Source of the DNA: MFZZ01 sp964610165
GTDB lineage: Bacteria > Patescibacteriota > Microgenomatia > UBA1406 > GWC2-37-13
Reading direction: 5' to 3'
Assembly (NCBI GenBank): GCA_964610165.1
Contig: CAZSUZ010000021.1
Coordinates: forward strand, 1 to 25,493
Length of the DNA stretch: 25,493 bases
How positions within the stretch are numbered: the first letter of the stretch is position 1; each line of letters begins with the position of its first letter. Position numbers and translations under genes: made by a program. This document shows, one piece after another, positions 6,825-14,011 of this stretch. A model generated the notes under the pieces. That model was not told where the DNA came from. It saw nothing but the letters and a program-made list of their open reading frames with translations, and did no database searches.

Positions 6825-7163
6825 ATGGGATTTATTGTACAACTTTTAATCAACACACTTTCAGTTATGATAACTGGTTTTCTTTTACAGGCTGGTGTAA
6901 AAGTTGATACGTTTATTACAGCTTTAGTTGTTTCAGTAGTTCTTGGCGTTATGAATACATTTGTAAAACCAATCATAACTATTTTGACACTTCCAATTAA
7001 TTTTTTGACTTTAGGTCTTTTTTCCCTTATTATTAATGGGCTCATGATTATGATTGTGAGCGGAATAGTAGAGGGATTTGAAGTAACTAACTTTTTATGG
7101 GCAGTTCTATTTAGTATTGTTCTTTCTCTCGTAAATACTGTTCTTGGCTCCTTTACCAAATAA
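6825..7163 (+). CDS. Phage holin family (superfamily IV) / PF04020-like four-TM protein
   Basis: A 112-aa protein with four hydrophobic helices and the family pattern: FIVQLLINTLSVMITGFLL, then a soluble turn (GVKVDTF), VVLGVMNTFVKPIITILTLPINFLTLGLFSLIINGLMIMIV and a final LFSIVLSLVNTVLG. NxxVKPIxxxLTLPxNxLTLGLFxxxIN is the hallmark of the Mycobacterial-4TMS-holin-like family (PF04020). Despite the name these are mostly ordinary chromosomal membrane proteins, and nothing here suggests a prophage. The start is set by the TTGACA/TAATCT promoter just upstream. It is followed closely by the DUF2130 gene. Confidence 0.85.
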   Translation: MGFIVQLLINTLSVMITGFLLQAGVKVDTFITALVVSVVLGVMNTFVKPIITILTLPINFLTLGLFSLIINGLMIMIVSGIVEGFEVTNFLWAVLFSIVLSLVNTVLGSFTK

Positions 7164-7188
7164 TAATTAATTCATTTAATTTTTTTGT

Positions 7189-8175
7189 ATGTCAGACTCG
7201 ATTATATGTCCTCATTGTAAAAAACAAATTCAGCTTACTGAAGCTCTTACGCATGAAATTGATGAAAAATATAAAGTAATGTTAGAAGAAGAGCGAAAAA
7301 AAGCAGAAGATGAAAGATCTCGTCTTATTGAGCTAAGTAAAAAACGTATTGAAGAAGAAAAAGACAAAACGGCAAAAGAAGTTGAAGTNNNNNNNNNNNN
7401 NNNNNNNNNNNNNNNNNNNNNNNNNNNNNNNNNNNNNNNNNNNNNNNNNNNNNNNNNNNNNNNNNNNNNNNNNNNNNNNNNNNNNNNNATGCAAGGAGAA
7501 ATTTTAGAACTTGCAGTTGAAGAACTTCTTCAACGTGAATTTCCTTATGATGAAATAAAACCTGTACCAAAAGGAATAACTGGAGCTGACATTATTCAAG
7601 TGGTAAATGCTGTTCCTGGTAAACAATGTGGCACCATTATTTGGGAAATGAAACGTACAAAAGCATGGAGTCACCAATGGGTTGAAAAATTAAAGAGTGA
7701 TCAACGACAAGTAAAAGCAGAACTTGCAGTTATTATTTCTCAAGTTGTTCCAGATGGTGTAAAGAGATTTGGCATAGTAGATGGTGTATGGGTTTGTGAG
7801 TTTGATTGTATAACTGGTATGGCGTATGCATTGCGTAATCAGCTAATAGATCTACATTCAGCAAAATCTAATATGACTGGCCAGAAAGATAAAATGACAG
7901 TCTTATACTCGTATATTACGAGTACAGAGTTTCGCCATAGAGTTGAAGCAATAATTGAGGCATTTTCCAATATGCAGGGAGAAATAGAAAAAGAGCGTCG
8001 ATGGTTTGCGCAAAAATGGTCACGAGAGGAAAAAAATTTAAGAAATGTACTTGATAATACATTAGGAATGCATGGAGATTTGCAAAGTATAATGGGTAAG
8101 TCTATTGCAGAACTTAAATCAATGGAAGAACTACCAAAACAAATTGAACAACAACCAGATGGAAAATTGTTCTAA
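7189..8175 (+). CDS. DUF2130 family protein (interrupted by a gap)
   Basis: The N-terminal part has a CPHC zinc-knuckle half-site (Cys7, Cys10), followed by a highly charged coiled coil (EEERKKAEDERSRL onward) that runs into the gap at 7389. The C-terminal part starts in MQGEILELAVEELLQREFPYD and continues with IKPVPKGITGADIIQVV, IIWEMKRTKAWSHQW and WVCEFD, the conserved DUF2130 core. D, E-x-K pairs in this core suggest a restriction-endonuclease-like fold, but activity is unproven. Full-length relatives are usually around 400 aa or more, so the true gap may be larger than 100 nt. The two parts are in frame only by the placeholder length. TTTAAT ends 8 nt before the ATG. The last stop codon is part of the next gene's -10 element. 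Confidence 0.8.
   Translation: MSDSIICPHCKKQIQLTEALTHEIDEKYKVMLEEERKKAEDERSRLIELSKKRIEEEKDKTAKEVEXXXXXXXXXXXXXXXXXXXXXXXXXXXXXXXXXXMQGEILELAVEELLQREFPYDEIKPVPKGITGADIIQVVNAVPGKQCGTIIWEMKRTKAWSHQWVEKLKSDQRQVKAELAVIISQVVPDGVKRFGIVDGVWVCEFDCITGMAYALRNQLIDLHSAKSNMTGQKDKMTVLYSYITSTEFRHRVEAIIEAFSNMQGEIEKERRWFAQKWSREEKNLRNVLDNTLGMHGDLQSIMGKSIAELKSMEELPKQIEQQPDGKLF
7389..7488. other. Assembly gap (100 N)
   Basis: Placeholder of 100 N inside the coiled-coil region of the DUF2130 gene. Confidence 0.99.
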
Positions 8176-8178
8176 AAT
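8173..8178 (+). promoter_or_regulatory. -10 element overlapping the DUF2130 stop codon
   Basis: TAAAAT begins with the TAA stop of the DUF2130 gene and ends 6 nt before the ATG at 8185. The next gene may therefore have its own leaderless transcript. Confidence 0.35.
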
Positions 8179-8184
8179 GAAATT

Positions 8185-8799
8185 ATGGATCAGGAGCATA
8201 AGAGATTAGAATTTATATCACGATTTGTAATTTTTTTACCAATTATAGTTCTTATTCTGGCTTTTTTTATAAACTCTTCTTCGCAAAAAGCAACATTTCT
8301 AGCAGAACAAGTAACACCAACAATTATTTCTCAAGATGTAATTGTTAAAAAAAAACAATCCACAGCTAAAACCAATATGAAACTAGATCTAAATGGCCCA
8401 TATCGTTGTGTATATAAAGATAAAACAATAGATGCAGATATTTCTATAAAAAATAAAAATGTCTATGCGGTATATAAAACAAAAAATACAACTGCAACTG
8501 CAGTACTAAAAGGTGATTGTGCCTATAATTGGGAACAAAATAAGCTCACGGGAGAAAAAATGTGTGGTATTAGTCAATATATTTCAATATTTGAAATGTT
8601 ATCTTCCTGGAATATTATGAGTTTTGACTCGTTATCTTCCATGATTAGTGAAGCTCAACCAGGTATGTCTATTGATTCTTCTGTTATGTCAAATATTGCA
8701 GAAAGTTGCAAAAAAGAAGAAGTAAATGATTCACTTTTTGTTGTCCCAACAACAATAAGTTTTTCAGATGTAAAATCAATTTCCCCTTCAGGACTTTAA
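8185..8799 (+). CDS. Hypothetical membrane-anchored exported protein (204 aa)
   Basis: One N-terminal membrane helix (about residues 12-31, FVIFLPIIVLILAFFINSSS) preceded by basic residues, so the rest should lie outside the membrane. A Thr/Lys-rich linker (about 40-65) is followed by a domain with four cysteines (YRCVYKD, GDCAYNW, KMCGIS, ESCKKEE), which could make two disulfides. No known family is recognised. The beta-rich segment ADISIKNKNVYAVYKTKNTTATAV may be a small sandwich. It is convergent with the 5S rRNA gene, whose 3' end lies 17 bp downstream. No terminator of its own is visible on the plus strand. Confidence 0.7.
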   Translation: MDQEHKRLEFISRFVIFLPIIVLILAFFINSSSQKATFLAEQVTPTIISQDVIVKKKQSTAKTNMKLDLNGPYRCVYKDKTIDADISIKNKNVYAVYKTKNTTATAVLKGDCAYNWEQNKLTGEKMCGISQYISIFEMLSSWNIMSFDSLSSMISEAQPGMSIDSSVMSNIAESCKKEEVNDSLFVVPTTISFSDVKSISPSGL

Positions 8800-8809
8800 T
8801 TTTATCCAT

Positions 8810-8816
8810 AAAAAAA
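8810..8816 (-). terminator. U-run after 5S rRNA
   Basis: The 5S transcript ends in its own ten-pair helix I followed at once by seven U residues (complement of 8810-8816). No separate hairpin follows, so this is either a minimal intrinsic terminator using helix I or a processing site. Confidence 0.4.
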
Positions 8817-8937
8817 GCCTGGCTACGACCTACTTTCCCCGTTCTCCGATTTGGAGCGAGTATCATCGGCGCTGATCTGTTTCAAGACTCTGTTCGGGAT
8901 GGGAAGAGTTGGGACCAAATCGCTCAAATAACCAAGC
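8817..8937 (-). rRNA. rrf: 5S ribosomal RNA
   Basis: The reverse complement is a 121-nt 5S rRNA. The ends pair perfectly (GCUUGGUUAU with GUAGCCAGGC, ten pairs including G-U), the loop B/C region contains the hallmark CCCAUCCCGAAC, followed by GAAAC, and the 3' part has the GGAGAACGGGGAAAGUAGGUC domain. Bounds were set from helix I. It has an individual near-consensus promoter and a U-run at its 3' end. No 16S, 23S or tRNA gene is in the window, so it is an unlinked, independently transcribed 5S gene, opposite in strand to its neighbours. Confidence 0.95.
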
Positions 8938-8943
8938 TTTATG

Positions 8944-8972
8944 ATTATATCTTATAGGTTCAATAGATGCAA
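8944..8972 (-). promoter_or_regulatory. 5S rRNA promoter
   Basis: On the reverse strand TTGCAT (8972-8967), a 17-nt spacer and TATAAT (8949-8944). TATAAT ends 6 nt before the first base of helix I, so the predicted transcription start coincides with the mature 5S 5' end. Confidence 0.75.
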
Positions 8973-8982
8973 GAGATTTTGT

Positions 8983-8988
8983 TATAAT
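8983..8988 (+). promoter_or_regulatory. -10 element of the bPH2 gene
   Basis: TATAAT ends 8 nt before the ATG at 8997. Possible -35 TTCAAT at 8959-8964 (18-nt spacing, weak). It lies back to back with the 5S promoter and would start the long plus-strand gene run. Confidence 0.5.
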
Positions 8989-8996
8989 GAATCAAC

Positions 8997-9557
8997 ATGG
9001 TAGATATTACAAAACCGTATAGTAATCCAGCACACTCATTTTTAGTAAAACCAGATATCCGCTTTGAATCTCAGCACGAGGGAGAACAGGTAGTTCTTGT
9101 TATTAGAAAACATTTAATTACCCAATTAAATTGGATTATAAATAGCGTATTATTATTAGTTGTAGGGTCTATTCTTAGCTTTTTTGTTTTTCCACAGTTT
9201 TTACCTTCTAACTTAAACGGTGTTTTCTTTATCTTTTTACTTATATTTACATTTAGTTATTTTTGGCTTAATTATCTGTTTTGGTATTTTACAGTTGGAA
9301 TTGTTACAAATGAGCGTATCTTAGATTTAGACTTTCTAAGTGTTTTATATAAAGAATTTACTGCAACGACCATAGATCAAATAAGTGATATAACAACAAA
9401 AATAGGAGGATTTGCCGGTTCAATTTTTCATTACGGAGATGTTGAGGTTAAAACTGAAGGATTTACACAGAATATTGAATTCCATGATGTGCCAATGCCA
9501 TCAGAAATTGTTAAAATTCTTAATAACCTGATGAGAGATTATCAAACACACTCATAA
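8997..9557 (+). CDS. bPH2 (YdbS-like) PH-domain membrane protein
   Basis: A 186-aa protein. A soluble N-terminus with FESQHEGEQVVLVIRKH leads into two membrane helices (about 44-65 and 75-99), then a bacterial pleckstrin-like domain (bPH2). The domain starts FTVGIVTNERILDLD (98-112), a strong family signature, and continues with TTIDQISDITTKIGGFAGSIFHYGDVEVKT. These proteins are common small inner-membrane proteins with the PH-like domain facing the cytoplasm; their ligands are unknown. It is first in a tightly packed plus-strand series, with 2 nt to the next gene. Confidence 0.85.
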   Translation: MVDITKPYSNPAHSFLVKPDIRFESQHEGEQVVLVIRKHLITQLNWIINSVLLLVVGSILSFFVFPQFLPSNLNGVFFIFLLIFTFSYFWLNYLFWYFTVGIVTNERILDLDFLSVLYKEFTATTIDQISDITTKIGGFAGSIFHYGDVEVKTEGFTQNIEFHDVPMPSEIVKILNNLMRDYQTHS

Positions 9558-9559
9558 AC

Positions 9560-9799
9560 ATGGAACAAATTTTAAATCTTTTCTCAATTTCAAACACAAC
9601 AATTTTTGTTTTATTTGCAAAAGCATTTGCAGTCTTGTTTTCCTTTTTATACTTAGTGTATGCTGTAGTTATGACAAGGCAAACACAAGTTATGAATAAA
9701 ACATTTAGCACCAGATATTCAGGACTTATATTACTTATTTCATCACTACAAATTGTCTTGGCCTTTATACTAATTTTTGTCTCAATTTTTTTAATCTAA
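9560..9799 (+). CDS. Small two-TM membrane protein (79 aa)
   Basis: Two hydrophobic helices (about 15-41 and 55-79) joined by a basic/polar loop (TRQTQVMNKTFSTRYSG). This composition matches short proteins frequent in Microgenomates genomes (I am reminded of DUF5657), but I cannot confirm a family. It is 2 nt after the bPH2 gene and 1 nt before the PP2C-like gene, so it is probably cotranscribed and possibly a partner of one of them. Confidence 0.6.
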   Translation: MEQILNLFSISNTTIFVLFAKAFAVLFSFLYLVYAVVMTRQTQVMNKTFSTRYSGLILLISSLQIVLAFILIFVSIFLI

Positions 9800-9800
9800 T

Positions 9801-10795
9801 ATGCTTGTTTCACAATCAGTTGGGTATAGCGGCTCACAGTTGCAGACGGGCTTTGTAGGATATTTACACGAGGGTTCCTTTTTTGTCGCGCTTTCAATAG
9901 AAGAAGGTATAAATCCAGAAGTAGGTGAATCATTATTAGCTAATTTAAAAAATGAACTTCATTCAGTACAAATAACAAATCTTTCTACATTTGAGTCACA
10001 AATTTCAAACATATTTTTAAAACTCAATTTTCCTGCCCATTTTAATTTGGCAATAGGCTATTTATACAACGATATTTTATATATTAAAACAGTAGGTAAA
10101 GGTCAAATTTATTTTAGACGTGGAAAAGAATTTGATCTTTTGATGGATGGGGATAAAAGTGCATCTGGTTATTTGCAAGAGTATGACATGGCTATCTTTA
10201 CGGTTGCAAAAATTACCGAACTCGTTGGAACAATCGAAGATATTAAGGCATTTGTCGATTTAAATCCACCAAAAGAAATAAAAGAAAAGATGATAAATGA
10301 GGAATATGCAGAAGAAGCAGTTGGTTTTTGTTCTTTATTTGTTGAATTTTTATCACCAGAAGCTGCAGAATTACAACCACCACCAGATGAAACTGAGATT
10401 ATAATGCCAACACAACAAACTGTAACTTCTGAAAATACATTTATTAAACCGCCACAATCTGAAAAATTAGAAGAATCTGTCGATGCTACACATCCACCGG
10501 AGCAAGTTGTTTCTTCAGTGTTTACACCACCCGTGCCACCTGTTGGCTCTGAAGTTGAATCATTAGTTCCTCCCCAAGAATCCACAGTTACACCAATAAC
10601 CTCTGTCGCACCTCCAGTATCAACTATTCCTACTGTACCGCCACCAATACCAAAAACTCCGCATGGTTTTTCATTACCTTTTTTATCTAGTTTTCAATTT
10701 AAACAGTCAAAAAAAATTTCTTTAGTAATCGTTGTTATTTTGTTTGGTATTTTGTTGTGGAGTGTGGTGTTTGGTTATCAACGAAGAATGGCAGC
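9801..10795 (+). CDS. Degenerate PP2C-like domain protein with TM segment (5' part of a gap-split gene)
   Basis: The first 331 residues of a transmembrane protein. Residues 1-190 resemble the PP2C/SpoIIE-like phosphatase fold in strand order: GFVGYLHEGSFFVALSIEEG, FNLAIGYLYNDILYIKTVGKGQIYFRRG, a LQEYDMAIFTVAK segment and a C-terminal AVGFCSLFVEF strand. The metal-binding Asp positions (VDG, GDS, SDG in active enzymes) are replaced (EEG, GKG, VAK), so it is predicted to be catalytically inactive. A Pro/Glu/Thr-rich linker follows (about 195-285), then a membrane helix (about 303-322). The gap starts just after the helix. The rest of the gene is at 10896-11434 in another frame because the gap length is not real. 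Confidence 0.55.
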
Positions 10796-10895
10796 NNNNN
10801 NNNNNNNNNNNNNNNNNNNNNNNNNNNNNNNNNNNNNNNNNNNNNNNNNNNNNNNNNNNNNNNNNNNNNNNNNNNNNNNNNNNNNNNNNNNNNNN
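10796..10895. other. Assembly gap (100 N)
   Basis: Placeholder of 100 N just after the membrane helix of the PP2C-like protein. It shifts the apparent frame of the downstream part. Confidence 0.99.
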
Positions 10896-11434
10896 AAAAA
10901 GGTGTATATGAATTTACAACAACTACAAAAGTTAAACAAGTAATAGAAGCAGAAAATTGGGGAAATGTGGTGGATATGCATATTTATAACGGTAATATTT
11001 ATATTCTTGATAAAGAAAAGAACGATATATATAAATATTTAGTTGCTGAAGGTGGTTATTCAGATAAAAATTCTTATTTTCCAGAAGGCCAAGAAGTTGA
11101 TCTGTCAGATAGTATTGGTATAACAATTGATTCCGCACTGTATGTTGTTAAAGAATCCGAAGTATTAAAGTATATAAGTGGTGGAGCGGATCCGTTTGCA
11201 ACTAAGTATCCAGAAAAAACACCACAGTTAGCAGGTATTTTTACTACGACAGATATTGAACAAGTGTATGTTTGGGATACAACATCCGGCATTATATATG
11301 TATTAAATAAAGATGGTGAATATAATAGACAAGTAGCCTCAAGTATTATTCGTAAGGCAAAAGGTGTTTTTGTGTATGATGAAAATGCATATGTATTCGA
11401 TGGAGAAAAGCTATACACAGTATCTTTAGAATGA
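10896..11434 (+). CDS. Extracytoplasmic beta-propeller-like part of the same gene
   Basis: The 179 residues after the gap end at TGA 11432-11434. They contain four blade-like repeats, each a short hydrophobic strand, a turn and an aromatic strand: VVDMHIYNGNIYILDKEKND, GITIDSALYVVKESEVLKYI, EQVYVWDTTSGIIYVLNKDG and GVFVYDENAYVFDGEKLYTV. This spacing is typical of six-bladed propeller domains. The protein upstream of the gap ends in an outward-going membrane helix, so this part would lie outside the membrane as a sensor or binding domain. No start codon is needed here because it continues the frame from 9801. Its end is 17 bp before the ECF sigma gene. Confidence 0.6.
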
Positions 11435-11440
11435 TATAAT
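11435..11440 (+). promoter_or_regulatory. -10 element before the ECF sigma gene
   Basis: TATAAT begins just after the stop of the propeller gene and ends 11 nt before the ATG at 11452. The upstream in-frame TTG at 11440 overlaps this hexamer, so the ATG is the preferred start. Confidence 0.45.
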
Positions 11441-11451
11441 TGGTTACTTTT

Positions 11452-12000
11452 ATGAATAAAGAAAATGATGCCATAATTATTGAAAAGCTTATTGCACATG
11501 ATGAAAAAGCTTTGTTCTCTTTATATAAAACATATAGTCTTCAGTTACATAATTTTATTTATAAAAAACTTCGTGATAAGCAAATTTCAGAAGAATTAAC
11601 ACAAGATGTTTTTATAGAATGTGTTGAAAGTTTACGCGATTTTAGATATCAATGTTCTTTAAAAACATTTTTGTTTACTATTGCACGAAATAAAGTTATA
11701 GATCATATTCGTCGAAAAAAATTAAAACGTATTTTATTTTCTGCACTACCTGCTTTTGTAGTAGAAGGTTTAGCTTCAGTCGTAATGGATGATGACTTAG
11801 AAAAAAAAGAAGTTCAACAAAAGATAGAATCAACACTTCAAAAACTACCGCATGAATATCAAATCATTTTACGACTAAAGTATATAGAGGATAAACCAGT
11901 AGGATATATAGCAGAGAAATTGTTAAAAACGTTTAAATCGACTGAAAGTTTGCTATTTAGAGCTCGACAAGCTTTCATGAAGGCCTACGGAACCCTCTAG
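11452..12000 (+). CDS. ECF-type RNA polymerase sigma factor
   Basis: A 182-aa sigma-70 family protein with only regions 2 and 4. Region 2 covers about residues 18-90: ALFSLYKTYSLQLHNFIY, ELTQDVFIECVESLRDF, then LKTFLFTIARNKVIDHIRRKK, the promoter -10 recognition and melting helices. Region 4 covers about 128-178: LPHEYQIILRLKYIEDKPVGYIAEKLLKTFKSTESLLFRARQAF, with the -35 binding helix-turn-helix. ECF factors are usually held inactive by a membrane anti-sigma encoded next to them. The gene lies between the PP2C-like sensor and a 78-aa single-TM protein, so both are candidate regulators. It ends in TAG. Confidence 0.93.
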   Translation: MNKENDAIIIEKLIAHDEKALFSLYKTYSLQLHNFIYKKLRDKQISEELTQDVFIECVESLRDFRYQCSLKTFLFTIARNKVIDHIRRKKLKRILFSALPAFVVEGLASVVMDDDLEKKEVQQKIESTLQKLPHEYQIILRLKYIEDKPVGYIAEKLLKTFKSTESLLFRARQAFMKAYGTL

Positions 12001-12007
12001 TTCCAAA

Positions 12008-12244
12008 ATGAATAACAAGTCATATCGAAATCTTCAGAACGAATTTAATAGAATACTTACTTTGCCACCAAATGATTTAGGCAATAAATGGTTAACATAT
12101 TTGTATAAATTTTTTACCCATCCATTAAAAAAAATGCCTTTCATATATATCTTGCCTGTATCTGTTTTAGTAGCAACATTGTTATATGTTTTACTTGGAC
12201 AACTTGTTGTAAAACTTGTTTCCGTTCTTCAATATGGATTTTAA
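12008..12244 (+). CDS. Small single-TM protein after the sigma factor (78 aa), candidate anti-sigma
   Basis: A cytoplasmic-looking N-terminus of about 42 residues (NKSYRNLQNEFNRILTLPPNDLGNKWL) is followed by one long hydrophobic helix (about 44-75). It starts 7 nt after the sigma factor stop and overlaps the next gene by 11 bp, so cotranslation is likely. It has no zinc-binding HxxxCxxC motif of ZAS anti-sigma factors. The position and topology still fit a short membrane-bound partner of the sigma factor; that role is inference. Confidence 0.6.
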   Translation: MNNKSYRNLQNEFNRILTLPPNDLGNKWLTYLYKFFTHPLKKMPFIYILPVSVLVATLLYVLLGQLVVKLVSVLQYGF

Positions 12245-12851
12245 ATATATTCTTTCTAGTTTTATTGCTTCTTTATTTTTAGTTATTCAACGAACTATAT
12301 TACTTGCTATTTCTCCATATAAAACAATGCGATCAATTAGTGAAGAAACAGATTACCTTCAAATTGTAATTATTTTTGGCATTATTCTTGTTTATTTTTT
12401 TTCTGCAAATACGTTTAGACCCTATGATTATGAACCTGGTATTTTATTTTTACTCACAATTTTTCATTATGGAGCAACTGTCTTTTTTTTCTATATGGCA
12501 ACCAATATTATGCAAAAAACACGCGAATTTACATTCCAATCCTTTCTCTTTACTTTTGCGTACGCATTAATACCAACAATTATTTGGTTTTCTATTAATT
12601 CATGGCTTTACATGTTAGTGCCTCCACCTCGAACATTTTCCTTGTTAGGGACATCATTCAGTATAGTTTTTGTTGCATTTTCAATAGCAATGCTTGCTTG
12701 GAAAATAATATTGGAGTATTTAGCAATACGATTTTCAACAAAGTTTTCATTTTTTTCAATTGTATATACTATTTTGTTTTACTTAGTTGCAGTTATTCCT
12801 TATTCATTGTTTATGTATTCATTACGATTTTTTAGAATTCCTTTTCTATAA
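12234..12851 (+). CDS. YIP1-like multi-pass membrane protein
   Basis: A 205-aa protein with five to six membrane segments (about 5-25, 44-58, 68-90, 103-125, 138-160, 175-195). The layout ISPYKTMRSISEE before the first large helix, then TFQSFLFTFAYALIPTIIWF and the late FSIAMLAWKIILEYLAI, resembles YIP1-domain proteins, which often lie beside small regulators in bacteria. The ATG at 12234 (MDFKYILSSF) is preferred to a TTG at 12216. It overlaps the previous stop by 11 bp. The mevalonate genes begin 3-36 nt downstream, depending on which start is used. The function is unknown. Confidence 0.6.
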   Translation: MDFKYILSSFIASLFLVIQRTILLAISPYKTMRSISEETDYLQIVIIFGIILVYFFSANTFRPYDYEPGILFLLTIFHYGATVFFFYMATNIMQKTREFTFQSFLFTFAYALIPTIIWFSINSWLYMLVPPPRTFSLLGTSFSIVFVAFSIAMLAWKIILEYLAIRFSTKFSFFSIVYTILFYLVAVIPYSLFMYSLRFFRIPFL

Positions 12852-12854
12852 GAA

Positions 12855-14009
12855 ATGATTTTATATATGAATACGACTATTAATACTATGAACTTACGCA
12901 TATTTGATACGCATGAAAAAAGAAGAAAAGCTATTGAAGAAGAAAAAAGTATTTCTTTAAGCTCAATTGGTGAAACATTTGTAGATACTGTTGAAAAAGT
13001 TCATTGTGAAAATCTTATTGGAGCAGTTACTTTACCACTTGGTGTAGCAGGACCAATAGAAATAAAAGGAAAACATGTAACAGGTAGCTACATTATTCCA
13101 CTCGCAACAACAGAAGGTGCCCTTGTTGCCTCTGTAAGCCGTGGTTGTAAGGTAATTACACAAAGTGGTGGAGCAATGATTCATGTAGAGCATGTAGGAA
13201 CAACAAGAGGTGCTTTATTTGAAGTGAATAATATTAATGAAGGAGCTCGTTTTAGAGATTGGTTGCAAGATAATCAAAATACATTATCAAAACAAGCAGA
13301 ATCTACTTCTTCACACTTAAAACTTATTAAAATTGATAGCACACAAATTGGTAAAAATGTATATGTCCGTTTTTATTATGATACACATGATGCAATGGGA
13401 ATGAATATGGTAACTCTTGCGACAGATATATTGTGTCAATTTATTAAAAAAGAAAAAAATATTGAATGTCTTGCGGTTGCTGGTAATTATGATATTGATA
13501 AAAAACCTGCTTGGTTAAATTTTATTTCAGGTCGAGGAAGAAAAGGTTGGGCAGAAGTTGTTATCCCAAAACAAATTATTGCTGAAGTATTAAAAACTAC
13601 TTCAGAAGAAATATATCAACTTGTTATTAAAAAATGTTGGGGAGGTTCAATGATGGCAGGGTCTTTAGGTTTTAATGCTCATTTTGCAAATATTGCAGCA
13701 GCTTTTTTTGCAGCAACAGGACAAGATTTAGCTCATGTTGTTGAAGCATCACAAGGTGTAACAAGTGCCGAGGTATTAGAAAATGGTGATTTATATTTTT
13801 CGGTATACCTTCCCGATATTATGTTAGGAACGGTTGGTGGAGGAACAAAATTAAAAACACAAACAGAAGCACGCAGTATAATTGGTGTTCAAAAAGTTGA
13901 AGAATTAACAGAAGTTTTTGTTGCAGCAATTCTTGCAGGTGAACTTTCATTATTAGCTTCACTTGCAACAAATACATTGGCATGCGCTCATAAAACATTA
14001 GGAAGATAA
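12855..14009 (+). CDS. hmgA: HMG-CoA reductase (class I-type)
   Basis: Reduces HMG-CoA to mevalonate with two NAD(P)H, the committed step of the mevalonate pathway. Motifs (numbered from 12855) are ENLIGAVTLPLGVAGPI (52-68), TTEGALVAS with catalytic Glu87, HDAMGMNM (179-185, cofactor site), DKKPAW with catalytic Lys at 216-217, GQD with Asp291 and the C-terminal AHKTLGR with His379. The C-terminal ELSLLASLATNTLACAH matches class I and archaeal enzymes, but the usual AAGH is ATNT. Length (384 aa) fits archaeal-type soluble enzymes. Alternative starts are 12867 and 12888. It heads a five-gene mevalonate cluster, immediately after a membrane protein gene. Confidence 0.95.
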   Translation: MILYMNTTINTMNLRIFDTHEKRRKAIEEEKSISLSSIGETFVDTVEKVHCENLIGAVTLPLGVAGPIEIKGKHVTGSYIIPLATTEGALVASVSRGCKVITQSGGAMIHVEHVGTTRGALFEVNNINEGARFRDWLQDNQNTLSKQAESTSSHLKLIKIDSTQIGKNVYVRFYYDTHDAMGMNMVTLATDILCQFIKKEKNIECLAVAGNYDIDKKPAWLNFISGRGRKGWAEVVIPKQIIAEVLKTTSEEIYQLVIKKCWGGSMMAGSLGFNAHFANIAAAFFAATGQDLAHVVEASQGVTSAEVLENGDLYFSVYLPDIMLGTVGGGTKLKTQTEARSIIGVQKVEELTEVFVAAILAGELSLLASLATNTLACAHKTLGR

Positions 14010-14011
14010 TT

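Noticed and set aside
6446..7159. Opposite-strand frames over the 107-aa and holin-like membrane proteins
   Set aside because: Their translations are Ser/Thr/Lys-rich with no pattern, while the chosen strands give clear membrane helices and promoters.
6825..7163. Prophage remnant suggested by the holin-like protein
   Set aside because: The PF04020-like family is common on chromosomes; no endolysin, integrase, portal or tail gene is nearby.
10169..10585. Minus-strand Gly/Ser/Thr-rich frame
   Set aside because: It is the antisense shadow of the Pro/Glu/Thr-rich linker of the PP2C-like protein.
11440..11451. TTG start for the sigma factor
   Set aside because: The TTG overlaps the TATAAT hexamer, and an ATG follows four codons later just before conserved sequence.
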